Shown here: positions 1 through 10,584 of the stretch, in pieces | Position numbering within the stretch: position 1 is the stretch's first letter | How the letters are laid out: each line of letters begins with the position of its first letter | Origin: Diprion similis | Taxonomy: Eukaryota > Arthropoda > Insecta > Hymenoptera > Diprionidae | DNA length: 64,000 nucleotides | Direction: 5' to 3' | Assembly (NCBI RefSeq): GCF_021155765.1 | Contig: NC_060107.1 | Span: 17,036,501 to 17,100,500 of the forward strand | Notes under the pieces: generated by a model | Databases searched by the model: none | The model's input: only the letters and a program-made list of their open reading frames with translations | What the model was told of the DNA's origin: nothing | Position numbers and translations under genes: made by a program

Positions 1-306
1 CGAGTTAAGAACACGGAAATTTTAGAGGGTTACGTACCGCGTTTAGATACGCAGGAAAGAATATACATAGGTGAAACCATTGTATCGAACAACAACGGAA
101 TAGCTTATTTATACGCAATTAACACACTGGATGAAGACGTTGAAGTGGAAGTTCCCGTAATTCCCTTGTACCCTTTCGATACAAGCGTAGACGAGGATAG
201 TAATTGCATAAAGGACGAGAGTTTAGAGCACACAAATACTCGGACGCGAGGAAACCGTGCTAATGAAGTACTCAACTTATTGCGATTAGAACACGGAAGA
301 GCGTAA
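1..306 (+). pseudogene. Ty3/gypsy pol fragment upstream of RT
   Basis: Frame 1 is open from the left edge to a TAA at 304-306 (about 101 residues). The peptide includes GYVPRLDTQERIYIGE and is rich in Val, Glu and Asp. It reads like the linker between protease and reverse transcriptase of an insect Ty3/gypsy Pol, and it sits just upstream of an RT on the same strand. No protease motif is inside the window, and the 5' LTR and gag lie outside it. The stop and loss of frame before the RT at 386 show decay. Family assignment rests mainly on the neighbouring RT. Confidence 0.6.
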
Positions 307-385
307 AGCAGTGGTTCATTTAATCAATGAATAAGCTGATCTTTTTCACATCTCCGGAGAACCCCTGCGAGTTACTAACACATGC

Positions 386-1885
386 ATGCACCGTATACTA
401 ACTACAGACGAGATACCCATCAACACTAGACAGTACAGACATCCTTCTTTCCAAAAACCAGAAATCGAGAAACAAATCACAGATTTGCTAAAAATGAATA
501 TCGTAGAACCATCAAATTCACCGTACAATTCTCCACTATGGATTGTACCAAAGAAAGAAGACTCGAAAGGTAATAAACGATAGAGATTAGTTATCGATTA
601 TAGAAAATTGAATGAAAAAACGATTGGAGACGCATATCCACTACCTTGGATATCAGATATTTTAGATCAACTAGGTGGAGCTAAATATTTTTCAATATTT
701 GACTTAGCCTCAGGATTCCATCAAATTGCTATGCACCCAGACGACAAACATAAGACAGCATTTACAACCCCTTACGGACATTACGAGTTTAACCGAATGC
801 CTTTTGGACTGAAAAACGCACCAGCAACCTTTCAACGGCTTATGGATTTAGTTTTACGAGGTTTACAGGGAATAGATTTATTCGTATACCTCGACGACAT
901 CGAAATTTATGCACGATCGATGAAGAGCATGTAACTAAATTTATAAAGCTTGCTGAACGTCTAAGAAAAGCTAATTTGACATTACAATCAGACAAGTGCA
1001 AATTTCTTAGAACAGAAGTTAAATACTTAGGTCACATTATAGCATCTGACGGAGTTAAACCAGATCCAAATAAAATCGAAGCTGTAAAGAAATTTCCTGT
1101 TCCGAAAAACCCGAAAAATGTGAAAGAATTTTTAGGACTAGCTGGATATTATCGTCGATTTATTAAAAACTTTGCTAAAATCGCGAAGCCTTTATCGGAA
1201 TTAATAAGTAAAAATAAGAAATTCGAATGGAATTCGAAAACGCAATTAGCTTTCGAGATCTTGCGCGACAAACTTTGTGAAACGTCTATAGTTCAATACC
1301 CTGATTTTTCGTCTCAGTTCATAGTTACAACAGACGCATCTGGTTTCGCAGTAGGAGCCATATTGTCGCAAGGAAAACCAGGCGAAGACGTACCCGTCGC
1401 GTACGCTTCTAGAGTCTTGAACAAACATGAGCAAAATTATTCAACAACTGAGAAGGAAATGGTAGCAATCGTTTATGCAATTAAAACTTTTAGACCATAT
1501 CTCTATGGTACTTAGACAATTTACTTTGTTAACCGATCACAGATCGTTAGTATGGGTAAATTCTACGAATGACCCTACGTCACGTGTAATGAGATGGAGA
1601 GAACGTTTAAAAGAATTAGAATTCAAAATCCTATATAAAGCAGGTAAAATGAATACAAATGCGGATGCGTTGTCAAGAAACCCTGTTGATATAGAAAAAA
1701 GGGACGTATACCCCATAAAATTCAGGTGGAGACGGTCGACAGACCCTGCCCTTAACGTAGCACCGGGTATAGCCAGGCTACGATCGTCATCTGATTCCAC
1801 TCAAAATCTCACACGGAGAAGCCCGAAGATTAGGCGACGAAATTTAAGCAGTTCTTCTAGAAGAAGACTTTTTAGGTTTCCCTAA
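386..1885 (+). pseudogene. Ty3/gypsy reverse transcriptase and RNase H (decayed)
   Basis: This is the Pol core of a gypsy retrotransposon, which copies element RNA into DNA. Frame 2 (386-934) carries the fingers region PLWIVPKKEDSKG, then FDLASGFHQI, MPFGLKNAPATFQ and the catalytic YLDDI. Frame 1 (940-1515) carries the thumb/connection (KYLGHIIASDG, FLGLAGYYRRFI) and the RNase H start (TTDASGFAVGAIL). Frame 2 from about 1515 carries LLTDHRSLVW and NADALSRNP, the end of RNase H. There is an in-frame TAG at 581-583, a frameshift near 910-935 and another near 1510, so it cannot be translated as one protein. The part after about 1700 is unrecognised and Arg/Ser rich. Confidence 0.92.
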
Positions 1886-1928
1886 TCCGAATGGTAATAA
1901 ACATTTCGAGAAAGTAAATTCTAAAAAC

Positions 1929-2318
1929 GTGACAAATCCGAAAGCATCACGATTAGGTTCGAACTCCGACTACGACAAAAAACAAGCGATGGATAACGGT
2001 AGGCCTGATCAACCTATTGCCAGTCGTCTTAAATCTAAATTCACAGACAAAAATTCACATTCAAAAGAAATCGGTAAGAAAGGAAAATTAAAAATCCTTA
2101 CTGAAAGAAAATCAAATAATAAACGTTATATACCATTCAGACATCGATCTGAATACGAAGATTCGTCATCAGACGAATTACCAGATTCTCCAGAAAATCA
2201 TAGAACATCTGTTATCAATAAATCGAATGAGAATCAACAATCAGTTATCATAGAAATAGAATCAAATTCTCAATCTTCGACTTCGGTAAATAAAAACTCA
2301 AAGAAAAATCAATTATAA
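1929..2318 (+). pseudogene. Gypsy Pol hinge, Ser/Asn/Lys-rich, first part
   Basis: This 129-codon open stretch is low in hydrophobic residues and rich in Ser, Asn, Lys and Asp, with a run such as DSSSDELPDSPENH. It lies between the RNase H and the rest of the gypsy pol. Similar composition resumes at 2986-3133 and continues after the BEL element at 9519-10667. I read it as the long disordered hinge between RNase H and integrase of this gypsy lineage. It has no recognisable domain. It ends at a TAA at 2316-2318, followed by non-coding sequence. Confidence 0.5.
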
Positions 2319-2940
2319 TATTTAAACTTAAAATTAACAAATTAAAATCACGCCAATTTACATATTATGATTTAGCATTCACATGTCTCTTTACTACATA
2401 CACAAAAAAGAAAGTTAGATATTCGTGATATTTCGGAGGGTTCGAATTAGTTGATATGTCACATAATTTCTGATACTCAAGCAGATGAAAGGTTTGTTGG
2501 AGTGAGCAGCTCGCGGCAACGGCCTTCGACGATGATGATTGCAGTTGAAATAGCTGGTGAGATGCCGTTGATGTAAGATGGATGTTGATTCGATGTTCAA
2601 TTCAGCTTCTTTACTGCCGAACTTTGGGAGCGTCTTCAAAAATTATTGGCGTTAGCGCCACCGTTGAACTTGAGATAATTAAATCTCCACGATATACTGG
2701 TTGAATTTTAAATACCACTTGGTATATTAGATTAATAATTAAATCATCCATGAGACATTACACGAAATAAGTTATAATGTGAGTGCGAGGAATTTGACCG
2801 TTCGGCCTGGCGTCTTCTCGCTGAGTCTTTCTTCCTCGATCCTCGATCCTCGATCCGATTCCAGGTGGCTGTGTCGCAATCAGTCAAGCGTGCACCGCGA
2901 CACACAATCTAGGCACCACTCAGAGCGCGCACTATTTAAA
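2319..2940. other. Non-coding insert or decayed segment in the gypsy hinge
   Basis: AT-rich sequence without coding similarity lies between two parts of the gypsy hinge. It contains a short tandem repeat of TCCTCGA (three units near 2839-2860). Coding composition like the hinge resumes by about 2986. It is probably a separate insertion (for example a small LTR remnant), but I could not find matching terminal repeats or a target duplication. Confidence 0.35.
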
Positions 2941-2985
2941 TGATGCTATATCGTCACACAATCCACGATACTTCCAGACTATATA

Positions 2986-3133
2986 GACACTCAATCCTCA
3001 TCATCGGATAGTGATGATTCCTACGTATTAAATCCAGTTAAATGTCGAACCGAGAAAAGCAACACAGAATCAAATACGCGTAAGCCAAGAGAAAAATTAG
3101 CTATAGTCAATGCGGAAAGCAGACAATCTCTTG
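2986..3133 (+). pseudogene. Gypsy Pol hinge, second part, cut by the BEL insertion
   Basis: The frame starting at 2986 gives a Ser/Asp-rich peptide (DTQSSSSDSDDSYV). It runs without a stop to the BEL boundary at 3133 and continues in the same frame on the far side from 9519 (SPLTPTQQPSLVTP) once one copy of the 5-bp duplication is discounted. This continuity shows that the BEL/Pao element landed inside the gypsy hinge. Confidence 0.7.
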
Positions 3134-3357
3134 TGTTCGAAGAAGGTTCTTACAATAATCCTTCAGCCGTTTAATAGATAGAAAAAATGGTTTTTATTGT
3201 CTTTCACGTACATAAATTTCTGTCGCACGTCTTGCTCGACTCGTGGCTAACGGTCGACTCCCTTCACTCGGCTCACCTCACCACCCTATTGGCTGCCAGC
3301 TCTCACCAATAAAATTCGATCGCCATTTTAAATAAGAAAATTAAACTATTCCGAACA
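3134..3357 (-). repeat. BEL/Pao 3' LTR (224 bp)
   Basis: It matches the 5' LTR at both ends. Plus-strand ends are TGTTCGAAGAAGG and CTATTCCGAACA. A polypurine tract (minus strand GGGTGGGAGGA) is directly adjacent inside the element at about 3358-3368. It lacks the roughly 190-bp palindromic insert present in the 5' LTR. Confidence 0.93.
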
Positions 3358-6300
3358 TCCTCCCACCCGAGATTTGTCTCAATAAATCTCGAATATAAAT
3401 ATCGGACTAAAATGAAAGCAACGCAAAAATTAAAATTCAGAAGTTCAAAATAACGTAAGTCTTTTTTTTTTTTTTTATTTGTGTAACGTTCAGGTCGCAG
3501 GACGACCCGTCCTCTTCGCGTTATGGTTGCTTCTTCTGGAACAGTCGAGCTCGAGCTCGGTTTCTCGTCTTGGGGTGCCGTTTCAGCGGCTTCTGCTCTC
3601 GGGAGAATGTCGATCTGTCTCTTTCTCATCTCACCACTCTCGTTATCGTTCAGTTCGAGAGGGTACACTCGTTGCACCGGCCTCGTGACTTCTCCTGAAG
3701 CCGTCTTCAAACGAACGACCCGAATTTCTCCATCATTCCCAGCGATAGTTTCCAGAACTCTCGCCAACGGCCATTCTAGTCGTTTATGAATGTCGTTGCC
3801 AATCATAACAGTATCACCCACTTTGGGCATACGCTGGTCCGTTTTTGACTTATTGCGCTGCATCAATTGACCGAGATACTCGGCTCGAAACCGACGTCGT
3901 AAATCGTCTCGCAATTTTTGTTTGTGGCGCATTCTCTTTACCATGCTATTACGATCCACACTGTCGCAATCGGGTACGCCAATCTCTCTGGTTTCCTGCA
4001 GGAACATAGATGGCGACAACGAAACCAAATCCATCGGATCGTCGGATACGTAGGTCATCGGTCGCGAATTTATGACCGATTCACAGTCGCAAAGCGTCGT
4101 CATCATCTCCTCATAAGTCAAACATGCCTTACCCAATATTCGACGAAGCAATCGTTTAACGAGCCCGACAAGACGCTCCCACCATCCTCCCCACCACGGA
4201 GCAGATGGTGGATTGAAGCTCCATCTCATCTTCTGAGCTCTTGAATAATCAGAGACTCTTTTCCAATCGATCTTTTTGAACAGGTTCTCCGACCCCACGA
4301 AATTTGTCCCATTGTCTGTTGTAAGACAATCACCAACATCCTTTAAGTGGATACATGATACTCTATCACCACGATAGTATGTGTAATGGGTGGAGCATCC
4401 TCGACACTCGGGAGCCTCGAAATTGTATCGTCGAGAGTCAGTCGCCATGTAGACAGTCAACAATAAATACCCACCTGTATTAGACCCGACTAGTATCAAG
4501 GCTTGTTACCCTGGAATTTATTTCTCCCTATACCTGACCCACTGCTAACCAGTATCCGTTAATATATTGCAAAATTGTCACTGTACATTGTGTGTGGGCG
4601 TCCGCGTCTTGCTACAAATCGTCGAAATGCTTCTAAAAACGCACTGGTTGCCAGAGAAGTTACCAATTCCAGATGTACGGCTCGGTATACGGCGCAGGTA
4701 AATAGACATATCCACGCCTTTTGTTTTCCCACTAAAAATACCGGGCCGGCAAAATCTACGCTCGATATTTCGAAGACGCCCGCCTCTCTCACACGGTTGA
4801 GTGGCAACGATGTCGTTTTTGCCTCGAAACTTTTGACTTCTTGTTTTTTACAAATTATACACTTTTTAACGATCGAACGGACTGTTCTTCGTCCTCCGAC
4901 GATCTAGAAATCCTCTCGAAGGTTGACCAGGACAGTCTGTACTCCGGCGTGACATAATTCCACGTGTTTCTTGAAAACCAATTGACGCGTTATCGGATGG
5001 CGGCTCGGCAAAACAACGGGAAAACGAAAAGAGTACGCATCTGAACGTCTCGCAATTTTCGTATTCAATCGAATGAGACCGTCCTCGTCCTTGAACGCAC
5101 TCAACGACCCAAATCTCTCGTCGTACTCGCCTTTAAACGATTCCTCTTGAACCGACTCAAGAACTTGCATTTCTGCTTCCTCGATCTCTGCCACCGACAA
5201 ATTTCCGATTTTCCGTTCTTCCCTAGAACGTCGAGAATTATTCACAAACCGCCGTACGTACGCCTGCAAACGTATGGTTTCTCGATAGCCAGATCGATGT
5301 TGATAAATCCAATCGTTCGATGGGATTTCTCGAGAATCGTTGACCATCATTATCGTCGCTGTTTTCTTCAGCTCCGTACGTACTTCCGTCTCGTCAGCTG
5401 TGAATGACTGTCTAGGCCAATCTCGCGCGGGATTCAACAGCCACTCTGGACCCTCCCACCATTTTGACGCAATCAACGCTTCCACAGAGCATCCTCTCGA
5501 GAGCAAATCCGCCGGATTGATCTCGCCAGGGACGTGTCTCCACTCTTTCCAATCCGTCAATTTTTTTATTTCCTGTACTCGATTCCAAACGAACACGCTC
5601 CATTCGGACTCTCTTCGTATCCAGGACAAGATCGTAGTCGAGTCACTCCAAAAAGACGTCAAAATTCCAGTTAACTCCAAAGCATTTATAGTCGATGCCA
5701 TTAAACGCGCGCCGATCGTTGCCGCTAACAGTTCAAGAAGAGGAATCGTCGTTTTCTTCGGCGCCACTCGAGATTTTGCTTGTACGAGTCGTAGGGTTAC
5801 ACCCTCGACGGTTTCAGAACGTATGTAGACTACGGCCGCATATGCCTTTTGACTAGCATCGCAGAATACATGGAGACTCATATTTTCTGGTTTTTCGGTA
5901 CCATCGAACAAATGTCTCGATATTTTCATTTCGCCCAACATTTGCAATTCTTCGAACCACGCGACAAATCTCGTTGTCAAGTCGTCGTTCACCGCCGTCT
6001 CCCAGTCGATCTTCGATGCCCAAGCCTCTTGGAGTAAAACTTTTGGAAACAAGGTTACGGGCGCGGTAAAACCGATCGGATCGAAAAGAGCTTGTGCTAT
6101 CGATAGAATAACTCTCTTCGTTATTTTCGCCGGTAATTCCTGTTTCAAACTCGTCATGTTGATCTCGAGGGTATCGTTCTTCTTATTCCAGACAAGTCCC
6201 AGGACCTTCGTTCGCTCATTTTCGTGTTGTCCAGACCTCTCCCACCCTCTCAATTCGAATCCGCTAGTCCCCATGATCTTAGTCGATTCTTCTACAAACC

Positions 6301-7106
6301 GATCGAGCTTCTTTATTTACGCTCGTTATGCAGTCATCCACGTAAAAGCTTCTTTTCAATTTCTCGAGCGTGTATTTCGTACACGCCTCTCGTTCCATAT
6401 CCTCGATGTTTTCTGAAGCCTTTTCCAGATGTAGCTTTATTACTGCTCCTAGCGAAAACGGACTGCAAGACACGCCAAAAACGACCCGACAGTGACGATA
6501 TATAACGATCTCTCGACTCGTTCCCCGTTTCCACCACAGAAATCGAAGAAAATCGCGGTCCTCTCTGCGAATGCTGATGTGTAAAAAAGCCTTTCTTATA
6601 TCCGCGATAACGCCAATTTTCGACGATCTAAATGTCACCAAAATCGCGGGGATCAGTTCAATCAAATTTGGGCCTTTTTCGAGGCATAGATTCAAAGACG
6701 GAAATTACTTCTCTCTCGCCGAAGCATCGAAAACCGGCCGGATTTTCGTCGTACTATCCTGTTTGATAACGTGTCTGTGAGGGAGATAATGTCCGAAGTT
6801 TTCGATCTCTGTATCGGGCACGCGTTCGATTATTCCTTCTTTCAGCCATTCGTCCAGGACCCCGTCGTACGCGTCGAGATATCCGCCGCTTCGCAGTCTT
6901 TTTGTCGTCGCTTCCAGACGTTTTTCTGCCATTGCTCGGTTTGACGGTATCGGAGGGTGATCACTAATCCACGGCAGCTGAACCTCGTAACGGTTTTCGT
7001 CGTTCAGTCGCACAGTACGCCGAAAATCCGCTTCGACAATTTTTAACGCTCTTCGGTCGTCTGTTTTCGAACTGGGTCTGATATGCCGAGCACACCTAAT
7101 TCCCAC
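3303..7106 (-). pseudogene. BEL/Pao pol: RT, RNase H, integrase (broken)
   Basis: Read on the minus strand. 7106-6705 is the N-terminal RT (PWISDHPPIP). 6695-6279 carries IADIRKAFLHISI and the catalytic YVDDC. 6274-4904 carries the thumb (FDPIGFTAPVTL), RNase H (FCDASQKAYAAVVY) and the His part of the integrase zinc finger. 4903-4559 carries CIICKK and the integrase core start (SVDFAGPVFL). 4334-3303 carries TTDNGTNFVGSENLF, WGGWWERLVGLVK and the basic tail. Breaks: a frame change from gag-PR near 7060, an in-frame stop near 6700, a frame change near 6276, an in-frame stop near 4901, and a 257-bp insertion (4317-4573) between integrase core motifs. A 13-T run near 3464 disturbs the C-terminal frame, which reads into the LTR. 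Confidence 0.93.
4317..4573. mobile_element. 257-bp insertion inside the BEL integrase
   Basis: The integrase reading is cut in the middle of the second catalytic Asp motif, and the same residues resume on the other side. The insert is flanked by ATTGTC at 4311-4316 and again at 4574-4579, a 6-bp direct duplication at the break. The insert begins TGTTGTAAGAC and ends ATATTGCAAA and has no clear coding capacity. It is probably a short non-autonomous element or solo LTR; the family is unknown. Confidence 0.6.
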
Positions 7107-9039
7107 AATTTCTCAACCTCCACCTCTGCCTGGAAAATTGAAATCACCGTCAACGCTGCGTCCGATCTCTCACGGCTTTCCGTCCCTTTTCCCATTAATG
7201 TCCATCTCAAACGTGTCTCAACGGCCACTGGACCACTTTTCAGTACGTGAGTCTTGCCCGTCATTAACTTACCAGCAACATCCGCTCTGATCAGTACCTG
7301 AATGGGCTCGGAAACATCGTGAACATCGGAAAGCTCGATTTTTAAACGTTTCAGCTCTGCCGCCCACAGCCCTACTCGTACATTGGGAATGTTGCTACAT
7401 ATTTCTTCGTTTTCCAATACCTCGAAACGACAGGGAAACTTACCTCCAAGATCGATCATTCTAAACTGATACCGATTATGTTCTTGTTCTTGCGATTTGA
7501 CTCCTCCGAACAAATTGTGCGTTAGTCTCAAACACCCAACGGGCGTACATCCGACGGCTGTTGCAGCCTCTCTTGTCACGTATGATCTCTGCGACCCGGT
7601 GTCAATGATAGCTCGTACTTCTCGTTCCGCTTTCTCGCCGCGTAGCCTCACGCGCAACGTCTGTAAAAGAACTTCAGGGACATTCTCGAAATTGGCTAAA
7701 TTGCTATCGGTATCAATTTTCGTCTCGTATTTCGTTTTTTCATCAATCGTTTTTCCTTTTTCCGACATCTCTGGGCACATGACGACAACGTGTCTCTTAT
7801 TGCAACTCAGGTTAACTCGACATTTTCGAGCCGTATGTCCGTTCCTCGTACAGTTGAAACAACCATTCTGCTGTTTCAATTTCGATTGTTTCTCCTGATG
7901 CGTCATTTTTCTGGCCTCGATGCAATCTGGACTTTTATGCACCCCGGAACAAAAAACGCACATTGATTTGTCGTCCTTCGTCGTCAGCAGCGTCGTCGCT
8001 GTCGGTATATCCTTCGTCTCGGATTTTGGTTTCGATTTTTTCGCTTTTTCCGGATCGATTTTTTTCGCATTATCCGACTCAGATGATATTCCGAATCCTT
8101 GAACGGCCATGGCTATTCTTTCCTCGTTTTCGACCTCATTCGTTAGAAAATTCAAAAGTGAGGTTAAACGCTCTTTCGACTCGACATCATTTCCCAATAC
8201 GACACTCCTTTGCCAGGCCCGTAATATTTCCTCAGGAAGCGCAGACTCTACAAGGGGGTACAACATCGCAGCACATTTATCGGTCGTAACTCCCAACGTT
8301 TCCAAGGCTCGTATGTGTGATTCGAGTTTATCGTAGAGACTGGACATCGCGGGCTTCACCCTCGATTTCACCGCATTTTGCAAAACGAGTTTCAATAATT
8401 CTCAGACGTAAACTTCGACAAGAATTCGTCTCGACCAAAACGACTTTTTAAGCTTTTGATTACCTTTTCGTAATTTTCACCGGTTGGCGGGAAACTGTTG
8501 ACTAATTCGCTCGCCCGAGATCCAGTGACCATAGCCTGTAACAAATACTGAAATTTGTCCTCCGTTCCGATTGTCGCATCGTCGTGGATCTTTTTGAACT
8601 GAGACCAAAATTGCAGGCAATCTTTGACTTCTCCGCTGAACTTTTTCAGCTCGATCTTTGGTAGCTTGAAACTCCTTCGGCTCGCGCCAGTGTCGTTTGT
8701 CACGCAGTTACCGAGATTGTTCCCGTTCACGGTGGTTATGTTACGACAATCGAGTCTCTCCGTGGCTTTCAGTTTGGCTCGTAAGAATTTCGTTTTATAC
8801 TCCTCCTCAGATATACTTTCCGTTTCGAAATCCTCCTCTGCGCAGTTTGCAGCCACCATTTCATTGAAAACCTTTTTATTCGCGATCTCCAGATCCGCGG
8901 CACCATCTCTCACGATCTCGTAAATCACGTGAATATCGTCTGGATCCGATTGCGCGTTTTCGACGAGTCTCTCGAAGTTATTGCATGCCCTCGTGAACGC
9001 GCTACGCGCGATTTTTCTTAACTTTTTTGCACCTTCCAT
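7043..9039 (-). pseudogene. BEL/Pao gag and aspartic protease (broken)
   Basis: The minus-strand ATG at 9039 opens a gag-like protein (MEGAKKLRKIARSAFTRACN), with LPKIELKKFSGEVKDCLQFW and the SLKSRFGRDEFL region typical of BEL Gag. Near 8425-8395 the frame changes and a stop intervenes. The following stretch (8395-7043) carries zinc knuckles (CVFCSGVHKSPDC; CFNCTRNGHTARKC) and the protease active site AIIDTGSQRSYVTREA. The nucleic-acid-binding knuckles and the aspartic protease process and package the element. Separation from pol by another frame change near 7060 is degenerate decay rather than a clean programmed site. Confidence 0.92.
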
Positions 9040-9075
9040 TTTTCATGGCGCACGGTCGATTATTGCAACACCAAT

Positions 9076-9093
9076 GTCCTGTCACGGTCGCCA
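9076..9093 (-). promoter_or_regulatory. Putative BEL primer-binding site
   Basis: On the minus strand, 2 nt after the 5' LTR, the sequence begins TGGCGACCGTGACAGGAC. The leading TGG fits pairing with a tRNA 3' CCA end, the expected location and form of a retrotransposon primer-binding site. I cannot assign the tRNA from memory with confidence. Confidence 0.65.
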
Positions 9094-9095
9094 AA

Positions 9096-9513
9096 TGTTC
9101 GAAGAAGGTTCTTACAATAATTCTTCAGCCGTTTGATAGATAGAAAAAATGGTTTTTCTGTCCGATGAGCAGAAAGTGGCAACTTTCTGCCGCCTGCGCG
9201 AAACGAAGTTACCACTTTCCGGCTCTGTCGGGCAGAAAAATGGTATACTATCCTTGGGCAGTAAAAAAGAAAGCGTCAGATCACATGCAATTGTTGGTCG
9301 AGGCGAAGCCGACTTTTCTTATTTTACTGCCCTAGGTATGTAATATACTATTTATTGTTTCACGTACATAAATTTCTCTCGCACGTCTTGCTCGACTCGT
9401 GGCCAACGGTCGACTCCCTCCACTCGGCTTACCTCGCCACCCTATTGGCTGCCAGCTCTCACCAATCAAATTCGCCCGCCATTTTAAATAAGAAAAATAA
9501 ACTATTCCGAACA
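9096..9513 (-). repeat. BEL/Pao 5' LTR (418 bp) with palindromic insert
   Basis: It is the same LTR as 3134-3357, but interrupted after the GGTTTTT motif by about 190 bp not present in the other copy. Outside the insert the two LTRs differ at a small number of positions, so they began identical and have since diverged. Confidence 0.92.
9161..9352. mobile_element. Fold-back insert in the BEL 5' LTR
   Basis: About 190 bp is present only in this LTR. It contains two adjacent foldbacks: TTTTTCTGTCCGA near 9155 is mirrored by GTCGGGCAGAAAAA near 9230, and GGGCAGTAAAA near 9256 is mirrored by TTTTACTGCCC near 9322. A smaller hairpin GCAGAAAGT/ACTTTCTGC lies at about 9170-9191. The form is that of a small non-autonomous foldback element or MITE. 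No coding. Confidence 0.6.
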
Positions 9514-9518
9514 TCTTG

Positions 9519-10584
9519 AATCACCCTTAACGCCAACTCAACAGCCTTCTTTAGTTACGCCTGTTCACACTCCCAAGACTATATCCGTGTCAAGTGTGAC
9601 TGACACATCGACACATTCAAAAACGCCTTTGACGGATAGGAAAAATAATTTTCAAAGAAGCTTAGCTAGAGATTCATTGAATAAGCGTTCATCAAGAACA
9701 GCCGAATTCCCACCTTCACCATCTCTTAGAACAAGACGAAAAACTATTGCAGATAACTCGAAAGTAATGACTAACATAGACGAAATTACTCCATACCTTA
9801 CATCAAAGACAGACGACCTAATCTCTAGACAAACGAATTTGCATGACGACATAGAATTGGACGAAGAAAGTACAGAAAGACAAATTATAACTGCAGACAT
9901 TAAATCAGCTTCGGAATATGATGAACCGATCACAACCATAATTCAGGCTAACGGGGACCACACAAAGGATGGACGTTGACGACAAGTTCCAAGACTTTCG
10001 AAATCGGACAAAAAATTCACCCTCTAGTGGAAGTGACACTGAAGTTAAACGGACAATAGAACAGACGCCAGTACGACATTTGCCAGACGAACAGAAAAAA
10101 TGTACAGAAATTATAAAACCAAGAGCACCCGTGTCAAAGTAAAATATCGAAGTTACAGGGAAAATTATACCTAGCAGAGACGTGAAAAAAATACCAGAAC
10201 CCTGACGGACGACGAGACAACATAAACCAACGCACAAGTATGCATTTTACAAAAGCTCAAGAGATCACCAAGGCAGCCATGCAAATAAACCTTCTAAACC
10301 TAAGCCCGTGAGAAATAAAATTAACAGTCGAAAGATTAGGAAGCAGGTAGTAGAAGTATTGCCGACTCCGAAAACACCAGTTTCACTCGAAAACGTCAAC
10401 ATAGAACCTTCGAAAATAAATTTAACTCTAGATTCTCAAAGCCATCAAAACATAGTATCAATGAATAATTCTAATGCTTTAGAAAACCTAGACGCAGTAT
10501 TAGAAATCAATGATTCGCAGAACTTACCAGACAATTCAGTAGAATTAAGCAACTTAGACAGTATATCAGATATCTCAGTATCTG
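9519..10584 (+). pseudogene. Gypsy Pol hinge, continued after BEL
   Basis: Two open stretches (9519-9979 and 10308-10667) of Ser/Thr/Asn/Asp/Lys-rich, low-complexity protein continue the hinge from 3133. A stop at 9977-9979 and a frame change around 9980-10300 break it. No folded domain is evident. The second stretch overlaps the start of the integrase reading frame at 10585. Confidence 0.55.

Larger units (their letters stand above)
3134..9513 (-). mobile_element. Full-length BEL/Pao LTR retrotransposon (decayed coding)
   Basis: A 6380-bp element on the minus strand is flanked by a perfect 5-bp target duplication TCTTG (3129-3133 and 9514-9518), the usual size for BEL/Pao. It has a 5' LTR at 9096-9513, a primer-binding site just inside it, gag with zinc knuckles, protease, RT, RNase H and integrase in the normal BEL order, a purine tract, and a 3' LTR at 3134-3357. 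LTR ends are TG...CA (TGTTCGGAATAG...TTCGAACA on the minus strand). The reading frame is interrupted by several stops and frameshifts, so it is non-autonomous now. It splits an older gypsy element. Confidence 0.95.
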
